Source of the DNA: Mytilinidion resinicola
Lineage: Eukaryota; Ascomycota; Dothideomycetes; Mytilinidiales; Mytilinidiaceae
Reading direction: 5' to 3'
Length of the DNA: 64,000 nucleotides
Assembly (NCBI RefSeq): GCF_010093595.1
Contig: NW_022985440.1
Coordinates: 1,938,549 to 2,002,548 of the forward strand
Made by a program: the position numbers and the translations under genes. Below, in pieces: positions 33,675 to 45,272 of this stretch; position 1 is the first letter of the stretch, and the number at the start of each line of letters is the position of its first letter. The notes beneath the pieces are model-generated. The model was not told where the DNA came from, made no database searches, and was given only the letters and a program-made list of their open reading frames with translations.

Positions 33675-36600
33675 CTATCTCTTGATTTTGTCTGACCGTA
33701 GCCGGCGAGTGTGCTCAAACAGGACGTCAGTCTCGTTATCGCCCAATTCGCGGAGGATGATGATGTAGTCGGGGTTGGCCTGGATTGAGGGTTAGTAAAG
33801 GACAATGTAGCATAGGTAGAAATAATTTACAGCATCATACTCCCACAGAAGATCGTAGTACGCTAGTGTTTCAATGGCAATATGGTCCTTGTGAACCTTA
33901 ATGTACGTGGGTTGATGTCCTCCTAGATGCACAGGGTTATGGCCGACTTGGAGCTCCTCAGCCTTTTCGGGCTTAATCATGGACTGGATCTGGGTCTCCC
34001 GCTCCCGTCTGCGGAACCAGGCATAAGGAGGCTTATCGTCGGTGACGGTGACGTGCTCTTGGAGACGAGTGGTGCTACGTGATCGCAGCCGGCGGGTGTG
34101 CTCGAACAGGACGTCAGTCTCGTTATCGCCCAATTCGCGGAGGATGATGATGTAGTCGGGGTTGGCCTGGATGAAGGGTTAGTAAAGGAAAATGTGGCAT
34201 AGGAATAACTTACGGCATCATACTCCCACGGAATATCGAAGTACACCAGTGTTTCAATGGCAATATAGTCCTTGTGAACCTTAATGTACGTGGGTTGATG
34301 TCCTCCTAGATGCACAGGGTTATGGCCGACTTGGAGCTCCTCAGCCTTTTCGGGCTTGATCATGCCCTGGATCTGGTTTTCCTGAAAGCCAAACTGAGCA
34401 AGACGCTGTCGCATCTGAGCCTCAGGTTTAGCATTCTGCTTTTGAAGGAAAGCCTCCCACTCGGCCTTGTCCTTATCTTCCTGCTTCTTCTTTTCAATCC
34501 CAAGCTGGAACAGAAGCTCCTCCTTCTGCCTTTTCGCCTTAGCCTCTTCCTCCTCTTCCCGCTTCTTTTTGTTAAACGCATCGATTGCTCCATCGATCGC
34601 TCCCTGTCGCGGCTCCTTTGCTTCCTTCTCTGCCAATCTAATCCTCTGAGCACTCTCCACTGTCGCCCTCCCAAGCCATGATGTAGCGTCTAATCCCGCT
34701 TGGGTTAACTTCGCCATGTCGGCCTGGAATGCCTGTATTGCCTCCTCCTGAGGCCTCTGGAGTATCTCCCCGTCATTTGTGATGGAGTCTTTGCCTTTAT
34801 TTTGGCGCGCCTCATTTATTGACCTCAGAAGCTCCTTGCTTCCTTGAATATTTGCTAATTTCGTATTTTGTACTGCCGCCTGGCTTGGCTCTTCCCCTGG
34901 CTCTTTCCCTTCTTTCTTTCTTTGGTCCTGGACTAACTGTGCTGCAGTATTGCCACCGAAAATACCCTCAGCTATATGCCGTAATCGGCCCCTAAGACCA
35001 TCCCGATGGTCAAGGCTGGTAGACTGCCCTTCCAAAGTAGACTCTCTTCCTCTCGCCTCCTCCGAATCGCCTGGAGAGTCCTTGTCATGGCTACTAGAGG
35101 TGTCGCTATTCTCCTGCCGCAATGCTTCTAGTGAGAGACGTGCCGGCGTATTTTGCTCATCGACATGTACATCACCACGTATTGATCCACTGGATGGAGA
35201 TGCAGTTGCCTCCAATGGAACATTCGAAGAGAAGGGGGCAATGTTCCCTCCTGTGGCGTCTGTCTTTATATTGGCGTCGGAAGACTTGTCTTCCTCTTGA
35301 GAGCGCTCCTTTATCACGTTGTCTTGGGTAGGGTCATTACTGAGTTTTCCCTTTCCTTTCCCGATATACGCAACATTTGGCAGCTCCTGTGTTATGAGAC
35401 TGTGGATCTTATCAACGGCCTTGTCGAGGCCTTCTCTCGAAGTGCTGGTGACGTGTAAATACAGCGGCGGGGCTGCATGGCGACCTCTCTTGTCTGGGTA
35501 ATACTCGCCCATGGTCACGACATCGGCGCCTGTGTCATCCTTGATCATTTTTTGAGTAGCGCCTTGGGTAAGTGTGTAGCGGTTGCGAAGGTCGTTTATT
35601 TCAATGTTTTGCGAGTAGACTCTATGCATGGCCCACTTTAGGTCCGTTTCGATTTTCTTCGTGTTATCATTGTCGTCGCTCAACACATCAATAGCTCGCT
35701 GGCCCCTCTTGTTCTGGTGGTGGGGATTGGGATTAGCTCTCAATAATAGTCTCACCACGTCTAGATGGCCATTCTCTGCGGCATCAATAAGGGGGCTGTC
35801 GCCATCGTTCGACTCGCAGTCAGGTCGAGATCCTTGACTCAGCAGGAATTTCACGATCTTCGTGTGTCCGTTTAATGATGCTATCTGGAGGGGCGTATTG
35901 CCGCCAGAGTCATCCTGGTTTAGCTCTTCTGGTGCAGCGCGGAACGCAGCTTGTACTGCATTGAGGTCGCCCCTTGCGCATTCTCTCGCTAGTCTGGTTG
36001 AACCAAAGCGATCTGTATTCTGCCTCGTCGGAAGCGGTTCTTCGTCCTCATCATCTTCCGTATCATTGCCCTTGTCCTTGTCATCTTCCGTGTCGTTGTC
36101 GTTGGCATCATCATCATCGTCGGCATCATCGACACTAGCAGGTAGAGCGAACAACGCAAGTTGTTCTTGATGGCGTCCGAGATGTTTCTGGAGCGCGTGG
36201 AGACTTAGAGACTCGTTGCATATCGGACAGTTGGTATGCTGCATGCTATTTGCGCTTCGTATCGACGTCCGTTTGAGGATCGAAATGGCGTCCTTTGTTG
36301 CTACTTCGGGATGCACTTGCTGGGCATGCTCAACAAAGTCTCTCTCAGAGGAGAAGTCTTTCTCGCAACCCTCGATGCATTGCCAGAGAGTTCTATGGGC
36401 TTCCATCTCGTGCTTAAACCATGCACGTCGAGAATCATAGAGGCGGTCTGCTGTCGTGCAATGCTTGAAGGTACAGCAGTAAGGATGAAGATCGCGATAC
36501 ACGTGTTTCCTACGAGAAATTAGCGATGTAGATTGGGAAATGAATAAGAGCCGCTTACTTCCAAGCCGGCTTTGTGCGAATAGATAATATCATAAAGCAC

Positions 36601-37561
36601 AGCGGGCATTCATAGCATTCGTTCTCCTGGGCCACCCTCGGCAAAGACGGCACTTTCAACGTCGCATTGATTGATGTCGCGTACGAGGTTTGAGATAACC
36701 CATCATCACCGTCATCCATCACCTTATCATCCATCACCTCGTTAGCGTCTTTGGAAACACTGAGAAGTTTTGGCATTGGTGAGGCTTCAGTGCTGTTTGC
36801 TGTGTGTTCAGTTTTCGGCTCCTCAAATCCTAGCTTCTCAATCCCTTTCGTCAGCTTCCTGTGATGCTCCTCGCGGTAGTTTAGATACTGGCGCCGAGCT
36901 GAAATGGCTCTTCCAAGTCGCTCGGTCAAATCTTTGTCGCATCCGGGGAGTTTTTCTTTCACGTGTTCGATATCGTAGTGCTCGAAGTACGACTTGTCGA
37001 CTATTATCGTACTGCCGGACTGGGTGTTGGGAGCGGGATCTCGGATAGCCATTGACAATCGAAAAAGACAAGTGATAGTATCCCGGATCGCAGCAAATAT
37101 CTGCTTCAATTCCGTGTCGCCGACCAATAGCTCAGCCTTGATCTCTGATGATCCGGCTTCAGGCTCGGAATCTGTGTCAGAGTCGGACATTTCATCCCAG
37201 GGAACTCTTTCTCCTTTCACAATACTCAAGCCTGGTATAATGTCAGTAAAGTTACGAGAGATCTGAATCTGAATCTTCAGAGCGTGTTACCATGGTTTAA
37301 AGACTCCTGCAAGGCTGTAAGAAGATTCTGCGCTTCGTTCTTGAGGTGCTCAGCATCGCGAAGGCGGTACTCGAGGCTTCGACGCCCTTTGCGGTGGGCG
37401 GCAACATTCCCAGCCCATATCTTGAACCTATCGAACTCATCATTGACTTTCCCTGGTGACGTTTGCGTTGCGAAGTGGGGGGCATGCTTCAGCGCTTCGA
37501 CAAGGCTGAGAAACCCGCCCCCGCAGTCTGTAACCTGGGACGAAAGGTGAAGAGTCTCCAT
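33675..37561 (-). CDS. C2H2/ankyrin/KH-like fungal multidomain protein with duplicated C-terminal module
   Basis: Five exons, 37561-37291, 37231-36559, 36509-34214, 34166-33831 and 33779-33675, with introns of 47-59 bp and matching phases, give 1226 residues. The helical N-terminus (FDRFKIWAGNVAAHRKGRRS) is typical of fungal signalling proteins. C2H2-like fingers span about 300-430 (YECPLCFMI, WQCIEGCEKDF, NCPICNESL). Then come an Asp/Glu tract (443-472), two or three ankyrin repeats (about 517-592; GNTPLQIASLNGHTKIVKFL) and a KH-like segment (about 617-689; GATQKMIKDDTGADVVTMG). A charged coiled coil precedes a module with HQPTYIKVHKDYIAIETL, recalled as DUF8035-like. That module is present twice because of a 383-bp tandem duplication. 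Likely intracellular; RNA or protein binding is inference. Confidence 0.9.
33680..34379. repeat. 383-bp tandem duplication spanning exon-intron-exon
   Basis: Sequences 383 bp apart match nearly throughout (for example CAGCCTTTTCGGGCTT at 33959 and 34342). Each unit holds the end of one coding block, a complete 47-51 bp intron and the start of the next, so duplication kept phase and added a 112-codon exon. The last copy is cut by a stop after HTRRLRSDKIKR. Confidence 0.9.
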
Positions 37562-37772
37562 ATCTTCCGCATGCCATATGACTGAACCGTCTTTGTTATT
37601 GTGGAGAGAACGATGGAGATGTGAGGAGGTTTGAATTGGGTACACTCTCAGCCTTGCCACTTTGGGGGCCAAAAGAATTACTTCCCTTCTTGCTCTATGC
37701 GCCGCATCTTCAGCTCCTCTCAGCCTTGCTCGCTCTTTCCTTCATCCCTCCTTCAACAACACAATCAACAAC
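37562..37772. promoter_or_regulatory. 211-bp shared intergenic region of a divergent gene pair
   Basis: The C2H2/ankyrin gene starts at 37561 (-) and the HeLo/DUF7580-like gene at 37773 (+). Their upstream regions therefore fully overlap, which allows co-regulation. A pyrimidine-rich tract precedes the plus-strand start. No specific operator is recognised. Confidence 0.55.
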
Positions 37773-39565
37773 ATGGTGACCGGCGTCGAGACCGCGGGGC
37801 TCATCCTAGGCTCGATTCCACTCATTCTCGCCGGCTTGGAGTTCTACGGAAAAGGAATTGCCGTCTCAAAACGCTACTGGAAGTACCGCGAGGGAATTAA
37901 AAGCCTCGTCGTGGAGCTTCGGACAGAAAATACGATGTGCCTGAACTCGATCAACATGCTTCTTATCGGCGTCGTTCGGCCGAAAGAGATGGCGGACTTC
38001 CTAGCCGATCCATGTGGTGCTCAATGGAAAGACGTGAAGTTCGACAAGAAGTTAATGAACCGGCTCGGCACGACTTACGGTTCCTACATCGGTACTATCA
38101 TCTCGATGAACTCGGCCCTGGGCACTTTTAAGCAGAGATTGAAGCTGGATGCTTCCGGAAAGGTATGTGGTGTTCCTTGATCGCTACCTTATATCATTCC
38201 AAACCCAAAACCTCTGTCACATGATTTTTCTAACTGCATCAGCCTCAATTTCACGACCAGAGCGCCTTCAAAGAGCATTACAAAAGGCTTCGATTCAGCC
38301 TCAATAAATCTGACTACGACGATGTGATGAGGTCAATTCGGGCAGCGAACCTCGCCCTCTACCGAATGACCACTCAAACCATATCCCTCGAAAACCTCTA
38401 CAATGCCAGCGCCAAGACAACCCGCCAGGCAATGCCAAAATTCCAAAGCATTCACGACCGTGCGGAAGGCTTTTACTCAGCTCTCAGTTCTGGATGGAAA
38501 TGTCCATGTCACGCCGATCACAGCGTGAATCTTCGCCTCGAATCCAGAATGGAAGAGATGTCGAGTGACGACAACAGCGATAGTGAAGACGAGTCCATGC
38601 AAGACCCATTCCACGTCCTATTTCGATATAGCCAGCACCACGTCAAGGAGCCCAACGCTCCCGTGACGTCTCCGTGGATATGGGAGGAAGCAGACGTAAG
38701 GATCACACTGGAGGAGAAACGCTCACCCCCCTCGCAAATTTGTCCTCCCCGCGGGGCCAAAGGAGTTCGATTTGCAGCCCAGGCCAAGAAAGCTGTCAGG
38801 GCAGCTCTCGACCCGCACCCTAACCTACAGCCGATCCAAGACTTATGCGCTGCCATTAGTACGCTCCAGAAACCGCAGCGAGATGTCTGCCTCCCGCTTC
38901 TCGTCACTGAGTATGCGAAGCAGAAATATGGGATTCTCATCTACCCCCACAAGGACCCACCGATCGATCCCGAGTCCTGGAGTGTATCGTCTCTCCGCCA
39001 GATATTGCGCGACTCTAAGTTTACCCGCCAAGATCGCCTGCGCTTAGCCGTCACCCTTGCCTCCAGCGTCTTGCAGCTGCACGAAACACCCTGGCTTGAA
39101 GATTGGGGAAAAGGAAACATATTCTTCATTGAACGCTCGGGCAGTATCCTGTACAATCACCCTTTCGTTTCGCAACATGTCAATCAAGGAGCGCAAGCAT
39201 CCCAATCGAGTCCCATACCTACCTCGATGAGCCGGATTATCCGGAATCCGACGCTCTTTTCTCTTGGGGTATTTCTCATCGAGCTCTGGTACGGAAAGTC
39301 TCTCCAAGAACTTCATAAACCAGAGGATGGGCCTATATCTTCGGGAGATCTCAGTGCAGACATGAGGACGCAATGGTACACAGCGGACAGAATAGTTGAC
39401 GAACTCTATAGCGACGCAGGCGAGAAATACAGCGATGCCGTGCGGAGATGTATACGGTGTAATTTTGATTGTCGAGCAAGCAGTCTGGATGATGTCGCAT
39501 TTCAGAAAGAGGTGTTTCAGCGTGTCGTTTCTCAGCTAAAAGAGAACTTCGACTTCCTGTACTGA
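37773..39565 (+). CDS. HeLo-like/DUF7580-type fungal protein
   Basis: Exon 1 is 37773-38162 and exon 2 is 38243-39565 (80-bp intron, phase 0), giving 570 residues. The N-terminus GVETAGLILGSIPLILAGLE is the amphipathic opening of the helical bundle found in fungal HeLo/prion-inhibition and DUF7580 proteins. A middle region with WKCPCHADHSVNL precedes an acidic linker (SSDDNSDSEDESMQD). The C-terminal part has SVSSLRQILRDSKFTRQDR, LRLAVTLASSVLQLHETPWL and FSLGVFLIELWYGKSLQEL, a degenerate kinase-like lobe without catalytic residues. Relatives are linked to cell-death signalling in fungi; that role is inference. Domain names are from memory. Confidence 0.87.
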
Positions 39566-40385
39566 CGGGCCATTCTCAGAATTCAAAATTTAAGAATGAA
39601 CCCCTTTCACACCCACTCTCATCCCGTTGTAGGCCAACCTTGAAATTGGAATGAAGCGTTAATCGCAAGCTGAACATCGCTCTCGTCCGTCTTGAACGAC
39701 TTCAGAAATTTACTCGGATGAACATAACACACAATCGCACTACCTACGATGTCTACAAGAATCTAAGGTAGTATCAGAGCAGGTTGTAATTCGCTAAAGT
39801 CAATGAAACGAAGACGTATCACAAGGCATTACAAGATTTCTGTGAGAGACTGCCCTCAAAGAGCTGGAGAGAGTAACGGAGAGATGGCGCTGATAGCGCG
39901 AGAGAAGGATTTGAGGTAGGTAGATCTGGTAGTAGAGAATTTTTTCTAGCCCACCTATAGTAGATATAAACGTTAATTTTCCAAAGCCTCCAAAATCATG
40001 ACTACGTGAGTCGCAAAGTCATCTGTGTCCTATGGGACCGATGACTGCTCAACCTTACTCTCTGTGTCCTTAGGCGGCCGCTGGTATAATCGAACCCTCT
40101 GTGTCCTATGGGACCGCTGGTTCGAAGGGCGGATAGACGTACACAGACGTCTGGCAAGAGAGCGTGGATCGGGTGATTTGAAAGAATGAAAGAGACCGGA
40201 GAATCTCGCAGCACGGAGGAGGAACGGTGTAATCACAATACTAGCCCCCTCAAATTGGCTACAGTTAGTCAGTGATGGCGTCTACTGTGGAATCAACCCC
40301 TCGGCAGTCGTTTGATATATATTCGTGCTTTTCAAAAAGACGCTCTCTCAGTTCTTGAAGCCCAAAAATATCTCACTCTTCCCAC
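39566..40385. other. Spacer with three 38-39 bp repeats
   Basis: TCTGTGTCC recurs at 40022, 40061 and 40099, with TATGGGACCG after the first and third. The rest shows no gene. Confidence 0.6.
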
Positions 40386-41938
40386 TCACACCTCCATACC
40401 AAGCCTCGCCCTCGCCTCCGCAATCTCCCTCTCCGACGGCATATTCACAATAAGCAAATACAGCACATCCTGCCTCATAATCCTCTTAACCGCGCCCAGC
40501 GGCCCGGCACCGACAACCTCCTTACCTACCCCAGTCCCAAGCAATCCTCCCTGGCCGAGTCCCCCGCCTCGACCTCCACCACCCCCAAAAACTCCACCTT
40601 GACTAAGAACATAAGTTTGCGACTCATGCTGCTGCTCACTATCACGGCCCCTCCCACTCACAGCCCCCACGACCTCCCCAACCAACCCCCCCAATCCCCC
40701 ACCCCTCCCTCCCCCAAAACCACCCCCTCCCAAACCTCCTCCTCCCTCTCTCCTCGGCATTGTCATCCTCCCCTTACTCACCAACGCCAACAAATCCCCC
40801 GAACTCGCCGGATGCGCCGGATCACTATACACGCTCGCAAACCGCGGCCTCTCCCGCGCCGCCAACCTCGACTCCGGATGCGCATCCCCATACACCGCCT
40901 GCGCGCGCCGATCCTTATACTCATTCACAAACTCACTCCCCCGCTTCAGCCTATCCCTCTTCCTGTCCCCGCCAGCCGCCAACGCGTGATCTAGCGCCGG
41001 AAACACCAGCGGCGCGGCCTCGGGCAGCGCAATCTCCCCGTGCGTCTTCCCGCTCGCCATGCGCAGCTTGCTCGTGAGGCCGCTGCCTGCCGCGGATGCG
41101 TAGCGCGCGATGGCGTCGTTGGCGTTGACGGAAGTGGACTCGACGGCGTGGGCGCTGTCGGGCGCGAAGCGCATGACCATGCAGTAGAGACCGCGCGGCA
41201 TGAAAAGTTTGGTATTTGCGTCGTCCAGGAAGGAGTTGCGGCGCGCGCGGGACTGGACGTCCTTGGCGATGCCCGCGGCTACTTGGATGGCGGCGGCGGT
41301 GAGCATGACGGTGACGGAGGGGGCGAAGCCGGCGATGCCGGCGCCGAGTTGGATGATGTTAAGGATGGGGGAGGCCTGGGGGTGGGGGGGTTAGTGGTGG
41401 TTGTTGATGGGAGGGAGGGACGGACTTTGCTGCTTTTTTCCCAGGCGGAGAGGAAGGCGAGGAAGGTGGTTTGGTCGATGCCTGTTTCGAGCAGGACGGG
41501 GGCGTAGGCTTTGACGAAGCCGCGGGCTTTGGCGCGAGGGCGGCGCTGGGGGAGGATGACGGCGCATGGGAGCTTTTTTGTTAGGTCGGGCGGTGGGAGG
41601 CGTGCTAGGGCTATTGCGAAGGCGTCGTTGCTCTCTTTTTGCGTGCGTTGTTCGGCGTCTGGATCTGCTTCTTCGGCGGCATCGTCGAGATCCCAGTCTT
41701 TCTCGTCGCCGTCTTCGTGACGCTCGACGGGAACAGCATCACCGCTAGCGATGAGGGCTTTGGCGTCGTCGGGGGGGAGTTCGGCGTAGACGGGTGGGTC
41801 GTCGCTTGAGGACTCGAAGGGAGACGCGGCACAAGAGTTAGAAGAGCTGGCTTCACGGGCTTTCTTGTCTTTGCGGTATTGTTTGGCTTCGGCCGTGAGA
41901 CCTATGCCGTGACCAACTAGTTTGACGAGGATGGACAT
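40386..41938 (-). CDS. Conserved fungal protein with glycine-rich C-terminus
   Basis: Exon 1 is 41938-41426 and exon 2 is 41375-40386 (50-bp intron, phase 0), giving 500 residues. The start MSILVKLVGHGIGLTAEA is followed by a charged, acidic linker. A conserved core holds LPCAVILPQRRPRAKARGFV, TTFLAFLSAWEKSSK, a hydrophobic stretch around GAGIAGFAPSVTVMLTAAAI and PRGLYCMVMRFAPDS. The C-terminus contains GGGGLGGGGFGGGRGGGLGG repeats before MRQDVLYLLIVNMPSEREI. It is probably membrane-associated. I recall this as a widespread but uncharacterised ascomycete family. A 3'-end relic lies near 33 kb. Confidence 0.87.
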
Positions 41939-43214
41939 GCTGAAGTTGAAGAAAGGAAAGGAGATTTGAAGGAATTGAAGGAGCAGAAAACTCGGGAAGT
42001 GAAGAAGATAGACAACTACGAGAAAGGGACATAACTGCTCTTATATACCTACACTGAGAATATATCTTCAGCCCTAGACGCAGGTAGTGGCACTGAGCTT
42101 CCCACGTTCGGGGCTGTACACGCTAGCTCTTCGCAAGCATTACCAACACAAGGCATGATTATCTCCGATACGCGGGCATGACCAGGATGAACAGCAGTCA
42201 TTGTCGAATCGAGTTATCCAGAGGTTGAAGGATAATGGATCGGGGGCTTAAACAAAGCTTGTTACCTAAGCTTGTTGTGGCTTATACGTTCAAGCTTACA
42301 TGCGCTAAGCCGTATACAGTAACCACGAAGTTGACGCTTGCGCACGTCTGTGGAATTCTCGATGTTCGGTTGATATTCGGCCGCCGTGCACGTGATGTAT
42401 GGGCACGTGATGTATAGATCTACTGTAGGCACACTTGTTACAGTAGATCTAGCGTATATTAGGCCTGCACGGGCCTCTCCTACAAGTATATAGGCTAGCT
42501 AGATTCCTACATAGAATCGACATCTATTGTCCTCCAAATTCTTACCTCACGTGATCGGAAATATCACACGTCTTTTGATTCTTCGCAGAGGCCCACAGCT
42601 ACTTACAATTATGGCCAAGAAGCTTCCGGGATGGCGCATGAATGTTGTCGTGATGATATTCTCCCTATCAAAGGCTAGACAGTGTAGAAAAGAGACCTAG
42701 GCATGCTTGCCGCGACAAATAGAATACGCCAAACCACTTCACACAGAAAGTTTTACGTGTCGGTAGGACCAATTCTCCAAAACTTTCGACCATGGGCTTC
42801 TTTTTTCATTAATTAAGAGCGAGGAAAACGAATTTTGCGGCAGAGTTGTCTAAGATGATCCTTTCATCAAGATTTGCTGTAGGTCGTGCTGGCTAAATTG
42901 ACTAGCAAACCGGTATCAGAAATTCCGCAACGACCGTTGTGGATACAAAGATGCAAATATTGATTGATGACCTACGAGCAGGTTGTTCAAAGAAGAAACT
43001 TTACAAACATGCTGCGGTTATTCTGTCCTAGATCCAGGGAAACTGAGACATTATGTGTCGCGCGGTTGCGAGCAATCCGACCACCATGGAGGGCACATCT
43101 TCATTCAAAAGAGCTCTGCGTGGTACGTACCTTTCGATCTCGTTTACCATCACAGTTTCGTTCATCGATTGAACATCTCATCTTCTCCAAAGCTTCATAC
43201 CCACCTCGTCTAAG
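41939..43214. other. 1.3 kb spacer with a 13-bp hairpin and GCACGTGATGTAT pair
   Basis: The direct repeat GCACGTGATGTAT occurs at 42388-42400 and 42403-42415. It runs into a perfect 13-bp inverted repeat. TCACGTGA is at 42547-42554. No gene is seen. Confidence 0.6.
42415..42451. repeat. Perfect 13-bp inverted repeat, 11-nt loop
   Basis: The left arm TAGATCTACTGTA (42415-42427) and right arm TACAGTAGATCTA (42439-42451) are exact complements. It could be a regulatory hairpin or a trace of a small inverted-repeat element. Confidence 0.8.
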
Positions 43215-44749
43215 ATGGCGCCCACAAAGGCCCTTCCAGAGAATAGCGAAGCTCCAAGCCGAAAGGGGGCTGGGGTTGATGGGCCCGGGCTAGTGACACT
43301 AGATCACTGGCCCAAAGCTAGCCTAGCCCCTCCAAAGGGCGAGCAAGCGAAGCCTAGTCGAAATGATGAAGCGCTGCAGAAATCACCCGAGCCAGCTAGC
43401 GACGACACCAGGGAAGAAGACCTCTTTGAAAACAGAAGTGAGAAGCGGTCGGACGAGGATGAAGACCCTCGCACCGAGTGCTCTGGCTGGGAAGATACCA
43501 GAACCGAAGCAAGGAGAAATCTGAACGCAGGATGTCGGACGAGAAACAGGAGCCCTATCCCGGTGCCTCGTACGAATCGCAAGCAGTTGCCCCGTAGTCG
43601 CTCTCGGAGAGGCGAAACGGAAGAGGCACGGGAACAGCGCGAGAAGGACAAGAAACGACAGGTGATTGAAGCCGGAGTCTTGCGCGATTGGGATAAAAAG
43701 GGCATTGCCGAGAGAACTGAAACCTCAAAGCACACTGCAATGAAATCTAGGAAAGCCGCACCGAACAATGAAGATCGGCCCCGAGGTCAAGCTCAAAAAT
43801 CGGCGGATGATGAAGCAAGTCTAGGGCACGTTTCTGTCCCTTCGTGGTGACTGAAAAGCCCCTTTTGCTGACAGATCCCTAGATTCCTTGACAGCTACAG
43901 TCCTGATGAAGTCCGGCCGCAATTAGCGAAGGCGACCAAAATCGCAAAGCCATCTGGAACCCAACCAAATGATGCCAAGGAAGATTCGGCAGGCAAAGGG
44001 AATCCAAAAGGCAGTGCTGCAGGCAAGAAGTAATGAGAGATTCTAGCACATTGCGATGACTTTTTAGCTAACAAAATAGTAGACCTTCCGAACATCATAA
44101 AGAAAAGGAAGCACCTCCAAATGCAACGAGGATTCCCGGCGAGCAGAAAAATTCTCCAGTCCCTCTATCGTATCTCGACCTCATCGAACCACTCATGGGG
44201 TGGTTAGGTGCTCTGCTCAGCAGAGATCCCATTGCGGCCATGGGCATGGTTCCGGCGGTTCTAGACATAGTAGAAAGACTCAAGTCGCAAGAGAAGCAAA
44301 AACCTGACGACGGGCTCGCGGTCGCGCTTGCAATGCAACAATCGATCCTGGAAGGGTCGCCAAAGGAGGCTCCAGCTGAACGGCCCGGCCAGTGTCAACC
44401 CGAGATTTCGACAACAAGACTTCCAGCGGCAGCACTGAACAGACACAGGGCTGGGCTCTCAACTGCTGTAGCGCCAAAAAGCCGTGAGCAGCCTGAAGTT
44501 AATAAAAAGGGAAAAGGCAAAAAGCGCGGAAGTGATGACGAAGAGACGGGGAACGAAAGTCCACCGAAGAAGACCAAATGCGAGCTAAAACCACCTGCGA
44601 AGGCACCAGAGAACAAAAAGAGCAACAAATGCATCCCGGCCGCACAGAATACGCCGCTCCCGGTCTACGAAGTCAGCTCTGCGGAGAGTTTTAGCTCTGC
44701 GGAGAGTTTTAGCTCTGCGGAGAGTTTTAGCTCTGAGGTGTCCTTTTAA
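43215..44749 (+). CDS. Charged, probably nuclear, disordered protein with SSAESF repeats
   Basis: Exons 43215-43829, 43875-44029 and 44080-44749 (introns 45 and 50 bp) give 479 residues. The first exon is highly charged (RSRSRRGETEEAREQREKDK). The second joins as IPRFLDSYSPDEVRPQLAKA. The third holds a hydrophobic helix region LSYLDLIEPLMGWLGALLS and a KKGKGKKRGSDDEE basic patch typical of nuclear signals. It ends in three tandem SSAESF units (18-bp repeats, 44675-44728) and a diverged fourth. Three in-phase junctions support the model. No known domain; function unknown. The nuclear location is inferred from composition. Confidence 0.78.
44675..44746 (+). repeat. 18-bp tandem repeat in coding sequence
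   Basis: Three identical 18-bp units (AGCTCTGCGGAGAGTTTT) encode SSAESF; a fourth is altered to SSEVSF just before the stop. Identity at the DNA level indicates recent slippage. Confidence 0.9.
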
Positions 44750-45272
44750 GACGCAACGGAAGCTTGTCTTGGACCACCGGCGAGTTATTGAGTAGGATGA
44801 AAGTATGATTGTGTTATCTGCATGAACACAGAGTGGCAGTCTGTTCTGACTCCGTCTGAGGTAACCCGGAGAGCTATCAGGCTTCTCAAAAGTGTCGTTT
44901 TCCAGTTCTTAACAACGTAGAATATCGGTGGACCTTAAGCGGTGCTTAGCAAATCGGATGATCGGACTCACGAGATTTCAAGCATGCAGTAATGAACGAC
45001 TGTTTGAAGTTATGATGTCGGTGTAGTTGGTTGAATGATGAATGTAAAAGTTGAAGTCCGCCATCGGCCTTGGTGATAAGCTGGCCATGCCTGTTCCAGC
45101 GAATGGCGGGGTTTTCGGGGAAAACTTCTGAGTGAGAAATCCCACGGACAAGCACAGTCTCGGAGTCCACGTCTATATCAACACCAACCCACCCCCCTCT
45201 CCGCGGTTCTTCACCAATTGACTTCCTGCACACACTCCAACTCCCACACTCCCCTCCACCTCCACCGCCGCC
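44750..45272. other. Spacer upstream of SHMT
   Basis: No gene is seen. The last 60 bp are pyrimidine-rich, a usual leader for strongly expressed fungal genes. Confidence 0.5.

Noticed and set aside
34310..36523. Leucine- and serine-rich plus-strand frames
   Set aside because: They are the complement of Glu/Lys-rich coding sequence of the C2H2/ankyrin gene.
41040..41507. Plus-strand glycine-rich frame opposite the 40386 gene
   Set aside because: It is an antisense reading of high-GC sequence; the conserved core lies on the minus strand.
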